The position numbers were made by a program, and so were the translations under genes. Of a DNA stretch of 64,000 bases, positions 30,838 to 40,022 are shown piece by piece. A model generated the notes under the pieces. It had not been told where the DNA came from. It saw nothing but the letters and a program-made list of their open reading frames with translations, and did not search any database. This DNA comes from JANNBN01 sp031430595 (lineage in GTDB: Bacteria > Actinomycetota > Acidimicrobiia > Acidimicrobiales > JANYDT01), in NCBI GenBank assembly GCA_031430595.1, contig JANPBU010000024.1, positions 1 to 64,000 of the forward strand, read 5' to 3'. Position 1 is the first letter of the stretch; each line of letters starts with the position of its first letter.

Positions 30838-31962
30838 ATGCGAGTGCTTGTGGCCCACGAATGGCTGTTGTCAGCATCTGGTGCAGACAAGGTTTGTGCC
30901 GAAATAGTAAGAACGCTTGAACAGGCCGGGCATGAGGTGCTCGTGGTCACTGCACTGTTGGACCCGAAGATCGCTGCAGACCTTCTGTCAGGGGTCAAGG
31001 TGATTCCGCTCTGGGTGAATCGTCTTCCCGGAATTCGCCAGCACTGGAAACCGTTTGCGCCAGCGATCATCGCGGCATGGTCGACAATCGGAAAATTTGG
31101 GCTTTGCGAAGAGGCAAAGACGTTCAACCCCGACGTCATCGTCTCGAACACTCATTTCAGTTGCGGCGCCGTGGCCCACGCCTTTGACGTTCCTCACATT
31201 CGTTACTGCCAGTCACCGCTTCGGTACGCCTGGCGGCCAGACCTTGAGAACGATCGGTTATCCGGTATCGCCAGTGGAATCGGCAAGGCCGTGCGCCCGC
31301 TTTTGAAAAAGTGGGATCGGCGGGTTGCGCAACGAACCACCTTGATGATCGCTAACTCCCGGTCGATAGCCGATCGAATCACCTCGTCGTATGGCCTTGC
31401 TTCAACCGTCATTCACCCCGGGGTCGATACCGACAGGTTCGAGGCGATCATTGCGTCGGTCACGCCGAAGCACTACCTCTGCTTCGGTCGTTTGGTAGGT
31501 TATAAACGCACAGATCTTGTAATCGAAGCGTGCAACAAAGCCAAGGTCTCTCTGGTGGTTGCCGGCGACGGGCCAGACCTTGATCGGTTGAAGACACTCG
31601 CTGGCCCGACGATTCGTTTTGCTGGGGGAGTCACCGACGCTGAATACCGAGACCTGCTGCGAGATTCGAAAGCCCTGATCTTCGCCGGGGAGGAAGACTT
31701 CGGCATCGTTCCGGTTGAAGCAATGGCAGCGGGGATCCCGGTCATAGGCTTCGCCTGTGGGGGCCTACTCGACACCGTGATTGACGGTGTAACCGGTACT
31801 ACGTTTGCGTATCAACACGTCGATTCCTTAGTGAATGCACTCGAGCGCCATGATGCTGCCAGCTTTGATGTTGACAAGCTGAGGGCACACGCAAGGGGCT
31901 TCTCGAATGAGCGTTTCCGAAACGAATTCCTCGAAGCCTTTGACCAGGTGATGATGCCCTAG
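30838..31962 (+). CDS. Glycosyltransferase family 4
   Basis: A 374-residue GT-B retaining transferase. The N-terminal acceptor domain begins MRVLVAHEWLLSASGADKVC. The C-terminal donor domain has FGRLVGYKRTDLVIEACNKA, VVAGDGPDLDRLK and the E-x7-E type motif in GEEDFGIVPVEAMAAGIPVI. It resembles WbaZ-type mannosyl- or rhamnosyltransferases of O-antigen assembly. The donor sugar is not certain. It starts 30 bp after coaE. Its TAG stop forms a shared CTAG with the stop of the converging phosphotransferase gene. Confidence 0.88.
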   Translation: MRVLVAHEWLLSASGADKVCAEIVRTLEQAGHEVLVVTALLDPKIAADLLSGVKVIPLWVNRLPGIRQHWKPFAPAIIAAWSTIGKFGLCEEAKTFNPDVIVSNTHFSCGAVAHAFDVPHIRYCQSPLRYAWRPDLENDRLSGIASGIGKAVRPLLKKWDRRVAQRTTLMIANSRSIADRITSSYGLASTVIHPGVDTDRFEAIIASVTPKHYLCFGRLVGYKRTDLVIEACNKAKVSLVVAGDGPDLDRLKTLAGPTIRFAGGVTDAEYRDLLRDSKALIFAGEEDFGIVPVEAMAAGIPVIGFACGGLLDTVIDGVTGTTFAYQHVDSLVNALERHDAASFDVDKLRAHARGFSNERFRNEFLEAFDQVMMP

Positions 31963-33473
31963 TGGGCACCTTTGCGTGACGCCAGTGTGATGGCAGTGCG
32001 CAGCAAGATTCGCAAGTCGAGCTTGAGATTGCGATGATCGAAGTAGTAAGCGTCGAGTTCGGCCCGTTCCGGAAAGCCCACGTCGCTTCGTCCGTTGATT
32101 TGCCAGTATCCTGTGAGGCCCGGTTTCACACCGGTGTAGGCGTCTGTCAACTCGCCGTATAGCTCCAACTCGGGGGCCAAAACGGGGCGAGGGCCAACGA
32201 ATGACATATGGCCCCGCGCAACGTTCCAGAGTTGTGGAATCTCGTCGAGGCTTGTTCGTCGGAGGGTTCGACCGATCGGTGTGATGCGTGGGTCTTCGTC
32301 TGCGGGCAGCTTGTAGCCATTGTCCACGTATTGCTTGTAAAGGTCTGGTTCTGCGCGTAAGCGCGCCTCGGCGTCGGGCTGCATCGTCCGGAATTTGTAC
32401 ATTGGAAAGGGCTCCCCACCGAAGCCAATTCGGTGTTGGCGGAAGAAGATTGGTCCACCGGTTCGCTTTACTAACACGACGACAACGATCAACATCGGGC
32501 TGAGCACGATCAGCGTGACGAGCGCCAAGAGGCTTTCCACGAGTGTTCGTGCCATCCGTTCGACCATACCGTTTTGGCCCGAAGACACCCGCAGCAACAT
32601 CAAGTCGCCGATCGGGTGAAGGTCAACAGCAGGGCTTACCGCTTCGGGGCTGCTCGGCATCAGCACCACGCTGACACTGCGTTGCCGCAACGACGAAGAA
32701 AGCGTACGTACAGTTCCTTCAGGCACCCGGTTGCTATCGGTGATGATCACCGACGTCACACCGTGGCGCTCGATATGACGTTCCAAGTCTTCAATAAGTT
32801 CGGCTCGCAACACTGATGGGGTCGAAGAGGCGAGGTCAGAAACCCCGGCGTGCTCGGCGACGACCCGGGTTCGGCGAGCCGAGGTGCGGTTGAGGTGACG
32901 TTTGATGTCGGCATTGGTGTCGATGGCGCCTACTAAAAGTACCCGTTCGGTTCCGATGCCAACAAACGTCAAGCCCCCGGTCAAGGCATTCAAAAACATC
33001 CGCCACGCCAACCAAAGCGACGGCAGGGCAACGACTGCGGCAACCACGTAGCTTCTGGAAGGTTGGAGTTGTACAAACATCGACCCGATGCCAAGTGCGG
33101 CCAGGAGAACGGTAACGGAACGAAGTGCGGTTCCGCATTGGGTCCAAAGCCGATTGATTCGATGGGTTCGGTAGGCGCCGGTGAAAGATAGGGCGGCTAT
33201 CCAGAGCGTGATGGCCATGATCGAAAGCGAACTGTACGAAACTTGAACGTCGCTGGCCGAGGCTACGAGTGCAGGCAAGTTCCGATGGTTGGCTCGAAGC
33301 CCCCGGGCGATGTCAAAGGCAAACGAGGCACAGACGAGGTCTCCGATGACGGCCACCGTGGTGAGAACGAACACCCACGATCGACGCACGCGAGCGGCAT
33401 CGACCGACGAACGTACCCGCGGAACCAGGGGATGTGATGCGGTTGATCCTCCCGGAAACTCGCTCGTTGTCAC
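31959..33473 (-). CDS. Polyprenyl-phosphate glycosylphosphotransferase (WbaP/CpsE type)
   Basis: A 504-residue initiating enzyme for envelope polysaccharide, moving a sugar-1-phosphate onto undecaprenyl phosphate. Four N-terminal membrane helices and a CoA-binding-like domain (about 35-290) precede a further helix and the catalytic domain (about 300-504). That domain has GPIFFRQHRIGFGGEPFPMY, KFRTMQ, TPIGRTLRRTSLDEIPQLWN, MSFVGPRP and GLTGYWQINGR, all diagnostic for the family. The first sugar is probably a hexose such as glucose or galactose, but this is not certain. GTG start. Confidence 0.93.
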   Translation of the reverse strand: MTTSEFPGGSTASHPLVPRVRSSVDAARVRRSWVFVLTTVAVIGDLVCASFAFDIARGLRANHRNLPALVASASDVQVSYSSLSIMAITLWIAALSFTGAYRTHRINRLWTQCGTALRSVTVLLAALGIGSMFVQLQPSRSYVVAAVVALPSLWLAWRMFLNALTGGLTFVGIGTERVLLVGAIDTNADIKRHLNRTSARRTRVVAEHAGVSDLASSTPSVLRAELIEDLERHIERHGVTSVIITDSNRVPEGTVRTLSSSLRQRSVSVVLMPSSPEAVSPAVDLHPIGDLMLLRVSSGQNGMVERMARTLVESLLALVTLIVLSPMLIVVVVLVKRTGGPIFFRQHRIGFGGEPFPMYKFRTMQPDAEARLRAEPDLYKQYVDNGYKLPADEDPRITPIGRTLRRTSLDEIPQLWNVARGHMSFVGPRPVLAPELELYGELTDAYTGVKPGLTGYWQINGRSDVGFPERAELDAYYFDHRNLKLDLRILLRTAITLASRKGAH

Positions 33474-33541
33474 CCTGGAGGTATCGGCTTCTCGTCAGAA
33501 ATGCTGAAGCGCGAACTTCATGCGTTCGGCGCAACAGTAAA

Positions 33542-33557
33542 TCGAACAGATGTACGC
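33542..33557. promoter_or_regulatory. LexA-like SOS box over the uvrB start
   Basis: TCGAACAGATGTACGC agrees with the actinobacterial and Gram-positive consensus TCGAAC-N4-GTTCGA at 10 of 12 positions. The ATG at 33550 begins at the ninth base of the box, the same register as at uvrA. Confidence 0.6.
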
Positions 33558-35628
33558 TTCGGTGATGAGTGATCGGACCACACTGCCCGGCGAAAAGCGA
33601 CGCTTTCAGGTCGTTTCTGACTTTGCGCCTGCCGGTGACCAACCGCAGGCCATAGCGGCACTTAGTGCGGGTATTGAGCGGGGTGATCGATTTCAGACGC
33701 TTCTCGGCATTACCGGGTCGGGCAAGTCAGCCACCATCGCCTGGATGATCGAAAAAACGCAGAAGCCGACGCTTATTTTGGCCCCGAACAAGAGCCTCGC
33801 AGCCCAGTTGGCGAACGAGTTTCGTGAATTCTTCCCCCATAACCGGGTCGAGTTCTTCGTGTCGTACTACGACTACTACCAGCCCGAAGCGTACATACCT
33901 TCGTCTGATACTTACATCGAAAAAGATAGTTCGATCAACGATGAAATAGATCGGTTACGCCATGCCGCCACCTCTGGTCTACTCACCCGTGAAGATGTCA
34001 TCGTGGTCGCTTCAGTCAGTTGCATTTACGGCATGGGAAACCCCGAAGAGTACCGGGGCAACCTGCTTGAGCTTCATTCCGGGGTTGATTACGACCAACG
34101 TTCCATTTTGAAACGGCTCGTTGAAATGCAATACGAACGCAACGATATGAACCTGGTTCGTGGCAACTTTCGAGTTCGTGGTGACACCATCGAAGTTCAT
34201 CCGGCGTATGAAGAACACGTACTGCGTATTGAGATGTTCGGTGACACCGTCGATCGGCTGGTTACGGTTGATCCGGTTACCGGTGAACAACTCGGAACCT
34301 TGACTGAAGTGATGGTGTTCCCGGCTACCCACTACGTCACCGGTGAAGAACGTATGCGCTCAGCGGTAACCAGAATCGAAGAAGAATTGCAGGTTCGGCT
34401 CAAGTGGTTTGAGGAGGAAGGCAAACTGCTTGAAGCGCAACGTCTTCGTATGCGCACACAGTACGACCTTGAAATGATGCAGGAAATGGGGTACTGCAAC
34501 GGTATCGAGAACTACTCGCGCCATATCGACGGCCGCCAGCCGGGTGAAGCCCCTTTCACCCTGCTCGATTACTTTCCCAAAGACTGGTTGTTAGTCATTG
34601 ACGAGTCGCACCAAGCGGTTCCGCAGGTGCACGGGCAGTATCAGGGCGATCGTTCCCGCAAAGAAACCCTCATTGACCACGGGTTTCGGCTTCCTTCAGC
34701 CGGTGACAATCGTCCACTCAGGTTCGACGAGTTTTACGAAAAGCTTCAGCAGGTGGTGTTCATGAGCGCCACGCCCGGCCCCTACGAAATCGGACAATCG
34801 ACGCAGGTCGTTGAACAGGTTGTGCGCCCGACCGGGCTCGTTGACCCCGCGATTGTGGTCAAGCCTACCAAGGGGCAAATCGATGATTTGATGGCTGAGG
34901 CGCGCAAACGTATTGCTGACGGCGATCGGGTGTTGATCACTACGCTTACTAAACGCATGGCCCAAGACCTCAGCGACTACCTGCTTGAGCAGGGGCTGCG
35001 GGTTCGCTATCTCCATTCCGAAATTGACACCATCGAACGCATCGAGATTTTGCGTGACCTTCGTTTGGGTGAGTTCGATATTTTGGTTGGTATCAACCTG
35101 CTGCGTGAAGGTCTTGACCTTCCTGAAGTGTCGTTGGTGTGCATACTTGATGCCGACAAAGAGGGTTTCCTTCGCTCAGAAACGTCGTTGGTTCAAACGA
35201 TTGGGCGAGCCGCTCGAAATGTGAACGGTCAAGTCATTATGTACGCCGACAAAATGACCGGTTCGATGCAGCGAGCCATTGATGTCACCCAAAAGCGCCG
35301 TCAAAAGCAGATGGAGTTCAACGAAGCGAACGGTATCAAGCCCGAAACGATTCGCAAAGCGGTTACCAATATTTTGGCGATGTTGCGTCCCGATGAAGCT
35401 GCGCGAATGGCGACGGTTCCGGGTTCTGATCGTCGCAAACGTCGTCCTGGTGAAGTGCGTTCTGATTTGGCTGAACTGCCAAAGTCCGAAATGGAGCGCT
35501 TGATCCGGATTCTGGAAGAGGAAATGAACGACGCGTCGCGAGACCTTCGCTTCGAATACGCGGCGAAACTCCGGGACGAAATTAACGACCTCAAGAAGGA
35601 ACTCAAAAACGAACCAGAAGTCTCGTAA
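33550..35628 (+). CDS. uvrB: Excinuclease ABC subunit B
   Basis: The damage-verifying helicase-like subunit of nucleotide excision repair. The 692-residue product has Walker A GITGSGKSATIAWM, the beta-hairpin YYDYYQPEAYIP that clamps DNA, helicase motifs (DESHQ, and later TIGRAARNVNGQVIMYAD), the UvrA/UvrC-binding regions, and the C-terminal UVR domain (LRFEYAAKLRDEINDLKKEL). The start is the ATG at 33550 or at 33565 (MSDRTTLPGEK). The position of the LexA box favours 33550 by analogy with uvrA. Likely SOS-induced. Confidence 0.96.
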   Translation: MYASVMSDRTTLPGEKRRFQVVSDFAPAGDQPQAIAALSAGIERGDRFQTLLGITGSGKSATIAWMIEKTQKPTLILAPNKSLAAQLANEFREFFPHNRVEFFVSYYDYYQPEAYIPSSDTYIEKDSSINDEIDRLRHAATSGLLTREDVIVVASVSCIYGMGNPEEYRGNLLELHSGVDYDQRSILKRLVEMQYERNDMNLVRGNFRVRGDTIEVHPAYEEHVLRIEMFGDTVDRLVTVDPVTGEQLGTLTEVMVFPATHYVTGEERMRSAVTRIEEELQVRLKWFEEEGKLLEAQRLRMRTQYDLEMMQEMGYCNGIENYSRHIDGRQPGEAPFTLLDYFPKDWLLVIDESHQAVPQVHGQYQGDRSRKETLIDHGFRLPSAGDNRPLRFDEFYEKLQQVVFMSATPGPYEIGQSTQVVEQVVRPTGLVDPAIVVKPTKGQIDDLMAEARKRIADGDRVLITTLTKRMAQDLSDYLLEQGLRVRYLHSEIDTIERIEILRDLRLGEFDILVGINLLREGLDLPEVSLVCILDADKEGFLRSETSLVQTIGRAARNVNGQVIMYADKMTGSMQRAIDVTQKRRQKQMEFNEANGIKPETIRKAVTNILAMLRPDEAARMATVPGSDRRKRRPGEVRSDLAELPKSEMERLIRILEEEMNDASRDLRFEYAAKLRDEINDLKKELKNEPEVS

Positions 35629-35699
35629 GGCGGCGAAGGGTCAGTACGAGTGCGGTGATCCCCAGGGCGTCCGCTTAAGCCCTACCCAAAAGCAGCCGA

Positions 35700-37034
35700 T
35701 TGGTAGGGGTGGCCATTGAAGCAAAAGCATCAACCGCTGGGCGACCGTATGAGGTCGCTGCCCTAGCGGCGGTTTTTCTCGTTTCGCTGCAACACCCGTT
35801 TGTCGTCGCTCGCGGCGGCAATGCCATTGGCTACATCATGTACAGCGATTTCGCACTGCTGTTTTTGTTTGGGTTTGCGCCTGCCAGGTTGCGATCTCGT
35901 TGGCATCGCCCGTCAACCACTGAATGGTGTGCGTTAGCCCTACTTGGGGCTGCGCTCATTTCGGCCGTGCTGCACCCAACCATCTTCGGGTTTGTGGCGA
36001 TCATTCGGTTGACTGGTGCAACGATGATCGGCGGGGTCGTTGCGGCGATGGTTCGCGAAGGGCGATGGAAACCCGTCGCAGCTGTCGCAGGCTCATGGAT
36101 CGTGCTTCAAACCGCAATCGGTGTTGCTCAACTTGCGAACCGGGGTGTGGTTGGGCTCGGCGCATTTGGTGAATCGTCAGACTCGTTCGAGATATTCAAA
36201 GGGGTGTTCGCCCCGTCCGGAACGTTGACCCATCGAAATTCGTTCGCCGTGTTGGCGGTTGCCCTGGGGGGAGTGGTGTTGGCGCTGCGTACCCGGTTCG
36301 GGTCGCGTGATGGTGGTGCGGACCGGGTGGCTGGTTTGGTGGTGCTTGGCTGCGTCGGGTTAAGCGCCGGCATGTCGATGTCTCGAACGTCGTTTGTGAC
36401 CATTGCACTCATCGGGCTTGCTGTTGCCTTAAAACGGAACATCGCTGCTGCTCGGGGTTGGGCCGCGATGGTTGCAGGGTTCGGTGTTGCTGCGGTTTAC
36501 CAACTCGACGGGTGGTCACGTCGAGGTTCAGCAACGGTGGGAGGCTCCGGGTTAGACGCCATGGGTAGCGGTCGAATTGCGATCATGAAGCAATCCTTGG
36601 CTATTTGGCGTCTTGATCCGGTATTTGGGGTTGGCCCTGGCCGCTATCTCATACCCATTTTCACCCGAAAAGACATTGCGTCGATGGCCAGTCAAAAGAT
36701 TCCCGTGCATAACGTGTGGCTGTTTGTGCTGGCGAGTCTCGGCGTGGTCGGCGCACTCGCCCTCGGTTCGCTCACCCTGGTCGTTGGGTGGCGCGCCTGG
36801 CGCTCTGGCATTGGTGGTTTGATCGTTTGCGCTGCGCTCATCCCGGGTCTGATGCTTGATGTCGCGTTGTTTATCTGGAGTGGCACCATGGTGCTCGCGC
36901 TCGGGATCGGGGTCGTTTGTGGCCTCGATGCGTCTCGGGGACACGGTGGGAAGTCGCCCAAACTCGTTGGTCAGTCACAGGAACACGAAGACGGTTTGCT
37001 GCTTGAGGAAAACAAGGTAGCCAGTCTCGCTTGA
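35700..37034 (+). CDS. O-antigen ligase/polymerase-like membrane protein
   Basis: A 444-residue protein with about 10-12 hydrophobic helices. A larger extracytoplasmic loop (about residues 145-180, GESSDSFEIFKGVFAPSGTL, then THRNSFAV) carries the Wzy_C/WaaL family His-Arg-Asn context, and a second loop includes GVGPGRYLIP. Such proteins join or polymerise lipid-linked glycans outside the membrane. The start is unclear: TTG at 35700 or GTG at 35709. It sits between uvrB and uvrA. The glycosylphosphotransferase gene 2.2 kb away is a likely partner. Confidence 0.8.
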   Translation: MVGVAIEAKASTAGRPYEVAALAAVFLVSLQHPFVVARGGNAIGYIMYSDFALLFLFGFAPARLRSRWHRPSTTEWCALALLGAALISAVLHPTIFGFVAIIRLTGATMIGGVVAAMVREGRWKPVAAVAGSWIVLQTAIGVAQLANRGVVGLGAFGESSDSFEIFKGVFAPSGTLTHRNSFAVLAVALGGVVLALRTRFGSRDGGADRVAGLVVLGCVGLSAGMSMSRTSFVTIALIGLAVALKRNIAAARGWAAMVAGFGVAAVYQLDGWSRRGSATVGGSGLDAMGSGRIAIMKQSLAIWRLDPVFGVGPGRYLIPIFTRKDIASMASQKIPVHNVWLFVLASLGVVGALALGSLTLVVGWRAWRSGIGGLIVCAALIPGLMLDVALFIWSGTMVLALGIGVVCGLDASRGHGGKSPKLVGQSQEHEDGLLLEENKVASLA

Positions 37035-37040
37035 TACGAT
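37035..37040 (+). promoter_or_regulatory. -10 element of uvrA (leaderless)
   Basis: TACGAT followed by seven bases and then the uvrA ATG at 37048, with no ribosome-binding site. Transcription would start at the ATG, inside the LexA-like box. Confidence 0.55.
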
Positions 37041-37055
37041 CGAACATATGTCCGA
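37040..37055. promoter_or_regulatory. LexA-like SOS box over the uvrA start
   Basis: TCGAACATATGTCCGA matches TCGAAC-N4-GTTCGA at 11 of 12 positions. It touches the -10 element and covers the ATG at 37048, so bound LexA would block RNA polymerase directly. Confidence 0.7.
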
Positions 37056-40020
37056 TCGCCTGATCGTTCGCGGTGCTCGTGAACACAATCTTCGTAACGT
37101 TTCGCTCGATCTTCCCCGAGATCAGCTCATTGTTTTTACCGGGCTTTCCGGCAGCGGAAAGTCGTCGCTGGCATTCGACACCATCTACGCCGAGGGTCAG
37201 CGGCGCTATGTCGAGTCGCTGAGTGCGTACGCTCGTCAATTCCTGGGTCAGATGGATAAACCCGATGTCGATTTCATCGAGGGTCTTTCACCAGCCATTT
37301 CTATCGACCAAAAATCGGCGTCGCGAAACCCGCGTTCTACCGTCGGCACGATTACTGAGGTGTACGACTACCTTCGTCTGTTGTACGCACGAATCGGAAT
37401 TCCGCACTGCCCCAAAGACGGTTCGCCCGTTGCTCGCCAGACGCCGCAACAAATCGTTGACCGGGTGTTGCAGCTTCCTGAAGGAACACGTTTTCAGGTT
37501 TTGGCGCCGGTCGTCCGGGGTCGTAAGGGCGAATATACCGAGCTGATGAGTGACCTCGCTCGTCAGGGGTTTGCTCGGGCCCGTGTCGACGGTGAGGTAC
37601 GAGAACTTTCTGAAACTATCGAACTAGCCCGGTACGAAAATCACACTATTGGCGTGATCGTTGACCGCTTGGTTGCCAAGCCAGGAATCGAACGCAGACT
37701 TACTGATTCACTGGAAACAGCGCTTCGCCTGGCCGAGGGCGTCGCTGAGGTTGAGTTGGTAGGTACGCCTCGAACCGATGGGGCCGAAGGCGATGAAGTA
37801 CTTACGTTCTCCCAGCACCTGGCCTGCCCCATTTGTGGAACCTCATATGACGAGTTGGCGCCCCGTAACTTTTCGTTCAACTCCCCGTATGGCGCGTGTG
37901 GGTCTTGCAAAGGTCTGGGAACCACGTTTGAAGTGGACCCTGAACTCGTTGTTCCCGACCCCGACCTTACGATCAGCGGCGGAGCTATTGCCCCGTGGTC
38001 TGGTGCGAAGGGCGAGTATTTTGAACGGGTACTTGAAGCGGTTGCTTCAGCGTTCGACTTCAAGCTTGATGTTCCGTGGTCGAAGCTCACGAAAGCCCAG
38101 CAGAAGGTCGTGCTGTTCGGAACCGGCACTAAGACGGTTCATGTTGAATACCGAAATCGTTACGGACGAACCCGGTCGTATAACACCCAGTATGAAGGTG
38201 TCGTTCCTTGGATTTCGCGCCGTCATTCCGAAGCCGAGGGTGAGTGGTCTCGCGAGCAAATGGAAGGGTACATGCGCGAAGTGGCATGCCCTGGCTGTGG
38301 CGGGGCGCGGCTTGGGCCGGCATCACTAGCTGTACTTATCAATGGCAAGAATATCTTCGAGGTCGGCAACCTATCGATTGCTAAATCTGCGGAGTTTCTC
38401 TCCGAGCTGGTTTTGTCGCAGCGCGACATGATGATTGCTGAGCGGGTCGTCAAAGAAGTAAATGCGCGCATGCGATTCCTGCTTGATGTGGGGCTTGATT
38501 ATTTGCAACTGAATCGATCGGCGGCAACGTTGGCTGGTGGCGAGGCTCAACGTATTCGTCTTGCTTCTCAGATTGGAAGCGGTTTGGTTGGGGTGTTGTA
38601 CGTGCTTGACGAACCCTCGATTGGGTTGCATCAGCGGGACAATCATCGCCTTATCGAGACGATGATTCGCCTGCGCGACCTTGGCAATACGGTCATTGTG
38701 GTTGAGCACGACGAAGACACGATTCGAATTGCCGATCACATCGTTGATATCGGCCCGGGCGCTGGTGAAGCTGGGGGAGAGGTGTTGGTAAGTGGCTCGT
38801 TTGCTGACCTACTGGCTGCCGAACGCTCGATTACCGGCCAGTACATGTCGGGCAAGATGTCGATTCCGGTGCCGCCTACTCGTCGGGTCGGAAAAGATTT
38901 GGCGTTGGTAGTTCGCGGTGCGCGGGAGAACAATCTCGACAACTTGACGGTTGAATTCCCGCTCGGAAAGTTTGTTGCCGTTACCGGTGTTTCTGGGTCA
39001 GGAAAGTCAACCCTGGTGAACGACATTCTGCTGGCGAGTTTGATGCAAAAGATTTACCGGGCCAAGACGGTTCCCGGGCTGCATAAATCGGTTGAAGGTA
39101 TCGAACATCTCGACAAAGTAATTGCCATCGATCAGTCACCGATTGGACGCACGCCGCGCTCGAATGCGGCGACGTATACGGGTGTGTTTGACCATATTCG
39201 CAAGCTGTTTGCGGCTACGAACGAAGCCAAGGTTCGAGGGTACCTACAGGGACGCTTTTCGTTCAACGTGAAGGGTGGCCGGTGCGAGGCTTGTTCGGGT
39301 GACGGCACGATCAAGATCGAAATGAACTTCCTACCCGATGTGTACGTACCATGTGAGGTTTGTAAGGGTGCCCGGTATAACCGAGACACGCTCGATGTGA
39401 CGTTCAAGGGTAAATCGATTGCTGAGGTTCTCGATTTGCCGTGCTCTGAGGCGGCAGTATTTTTCGAAAATCAGCCGTCAATTGCACGGCATATGCAAAC
39501 CCTCGTTGACGTTGGGTTGGGGTACATTCGCCTTGGGCAACCAGCCACCACGCTTTCTGGCGGTGAGGCCCAACGGGTCAAGTTGGCAAGCGAGTTGTCG
39601 AAACGATCTACCGGGCGAACGGTTTATGTTCTTGACGAGCCAACGACCGGGCTGCACTTTGAAGATATTCGGCGTTTGTTGATTGTGTTGTCACGGCTGG
39701 TTGATCAGGGCAACACGGTGATTGTGATTGAACACAACCTTGATGTGGTGAAGACGGCCGATTGGGTGATCGACCTGGGGCCTGAAGGTGGGTCGGGCGG
39801 AGGGAAAATCATTTGTGAGGGAACCCCCGAAGAGGTCGCTGAACACGCAACGAGCTACACAGCCAAGTTTTTAAAACCACTACTCGTAGGCCGTGGCGCG
39901 ATTACGACAGACAAACCTTCCGTTGGGTCGAAGGCCAAGAAAGTGACAAAACCGGTACCTTCAAAAGTTGCGAAAGCGGCTGTTAAGCCAAAAGCAAGGG
40001 TGACGAAGGCGTCTGCGTAG
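37048..40020 (+). CDS. uvrA: Excinuclease ABC subunit A
   Basis: The damage-recognition ATPase of nucleotide excision repair. The 990-residue product has two ABC modules with Walker A GLSGSGKSSLAFDT and GVSGSGKSTLVNDIL, and signature sequences LAGGEAQRIRLAS and LSGGEAQRVKLAS. The first zinc site is CPICGTSYDELAPRNF with CGSC. The second is CEAC and CEVC. The last 40 or so residues form a Lys/Ala/Pro/Val-rich tail (SKVAKAAVKPKARVTKASA) not needed by the family. The stop is 2 bp before uvrC, so the two are one transcript. Confidence 0.97.
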   Translation: MSDRLIVRGAREHNLRNVSLDLPRDQLIVFTGLSGSGKSSLAFDTIYAEGQRRYVESLSAYARQFLGQMDKPDVDFIEGLSPAISIDQKSASRNPRSTVGTITEVYDYLRLLYARIGIPHCPKDGSPVARQTPQQIVDRVLQLPEGTRFQVLAPVVRGRKGEYTELMSDLARQGFARARVDGEVRELSETIELARYENHTIGVIVDRLVAKPGIERRLTDSLETALRLAEGVAEVELVGTPRTDGAEGDEVLTFSQHLACPICGTSYDELAPRNFSFNSPYGACGSCKGLGTTFEVDPELVVPDPDLTISGGAIAPWSGAKGEYFERVLEAVASAFDFKLDVPWSKLTKAQQKVVLFGTGTKTVHVEYRNRYGRTRSYNTQYEGVVPWISRRHSEAEGEWSREQMEGYMREVACPGCGGARLGPASLAVLINGKNIFEVGNLSIAKSAEFLSELVLSQRDMMIAERVVKEVNARMRFLLDVGLDYLQLNRSAATLAGGEAQRIRLASQIGSGLVGVLYVLDEPSIGLHQRDNHRLIETMIRLRDLGNTVIVVEHDEDTIRIADHIVDIGPGAGEAGGEVLVSGSFADLLAAERSITGQYMSGKMSIPVPPTRRVGKDLALVVRGARENNLDNLTVEFPLGKFVAVTGVSGSGKSTLVNDILLASLMQKIYRAKTVPGLHKSVEGIEHLDKVIAIDQSPIGRTPRSNAATYTGVFDHIRKLFAATNEAKVRGYLQGRFSFNVKGGRCEACSGDGTIKIEMNFLPDVYVPCEVCKGARYNRDTLDVTFKGKSIAEVLDLPCSEAAVFFENQPSIARHMQTLVDVGLGYIRLGQPATTLSGGEAQRVKLASELSKRSTGRTVYVLDEPTTGLHFEDIRRLLIVLSRLVDQGNTVIVIEHNLDVVKTADWVIDLGPEGGSGGGKIICEGTPEEVAEHATSYTAKFLKPLLVGRGAITTDKPSVGSKAKKVTKPVPSKVAKAAVKPKARVTKASA

Positions 40021-40022
40021 CC

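Noticed and set aside
33515..33534. Second SOS-like palindrome GAAC...GTTC upstream of uvrB
   Set aside because: The spacer between GAAC and GTTC is seven bases instead of four, so it does not fit the LexA site.
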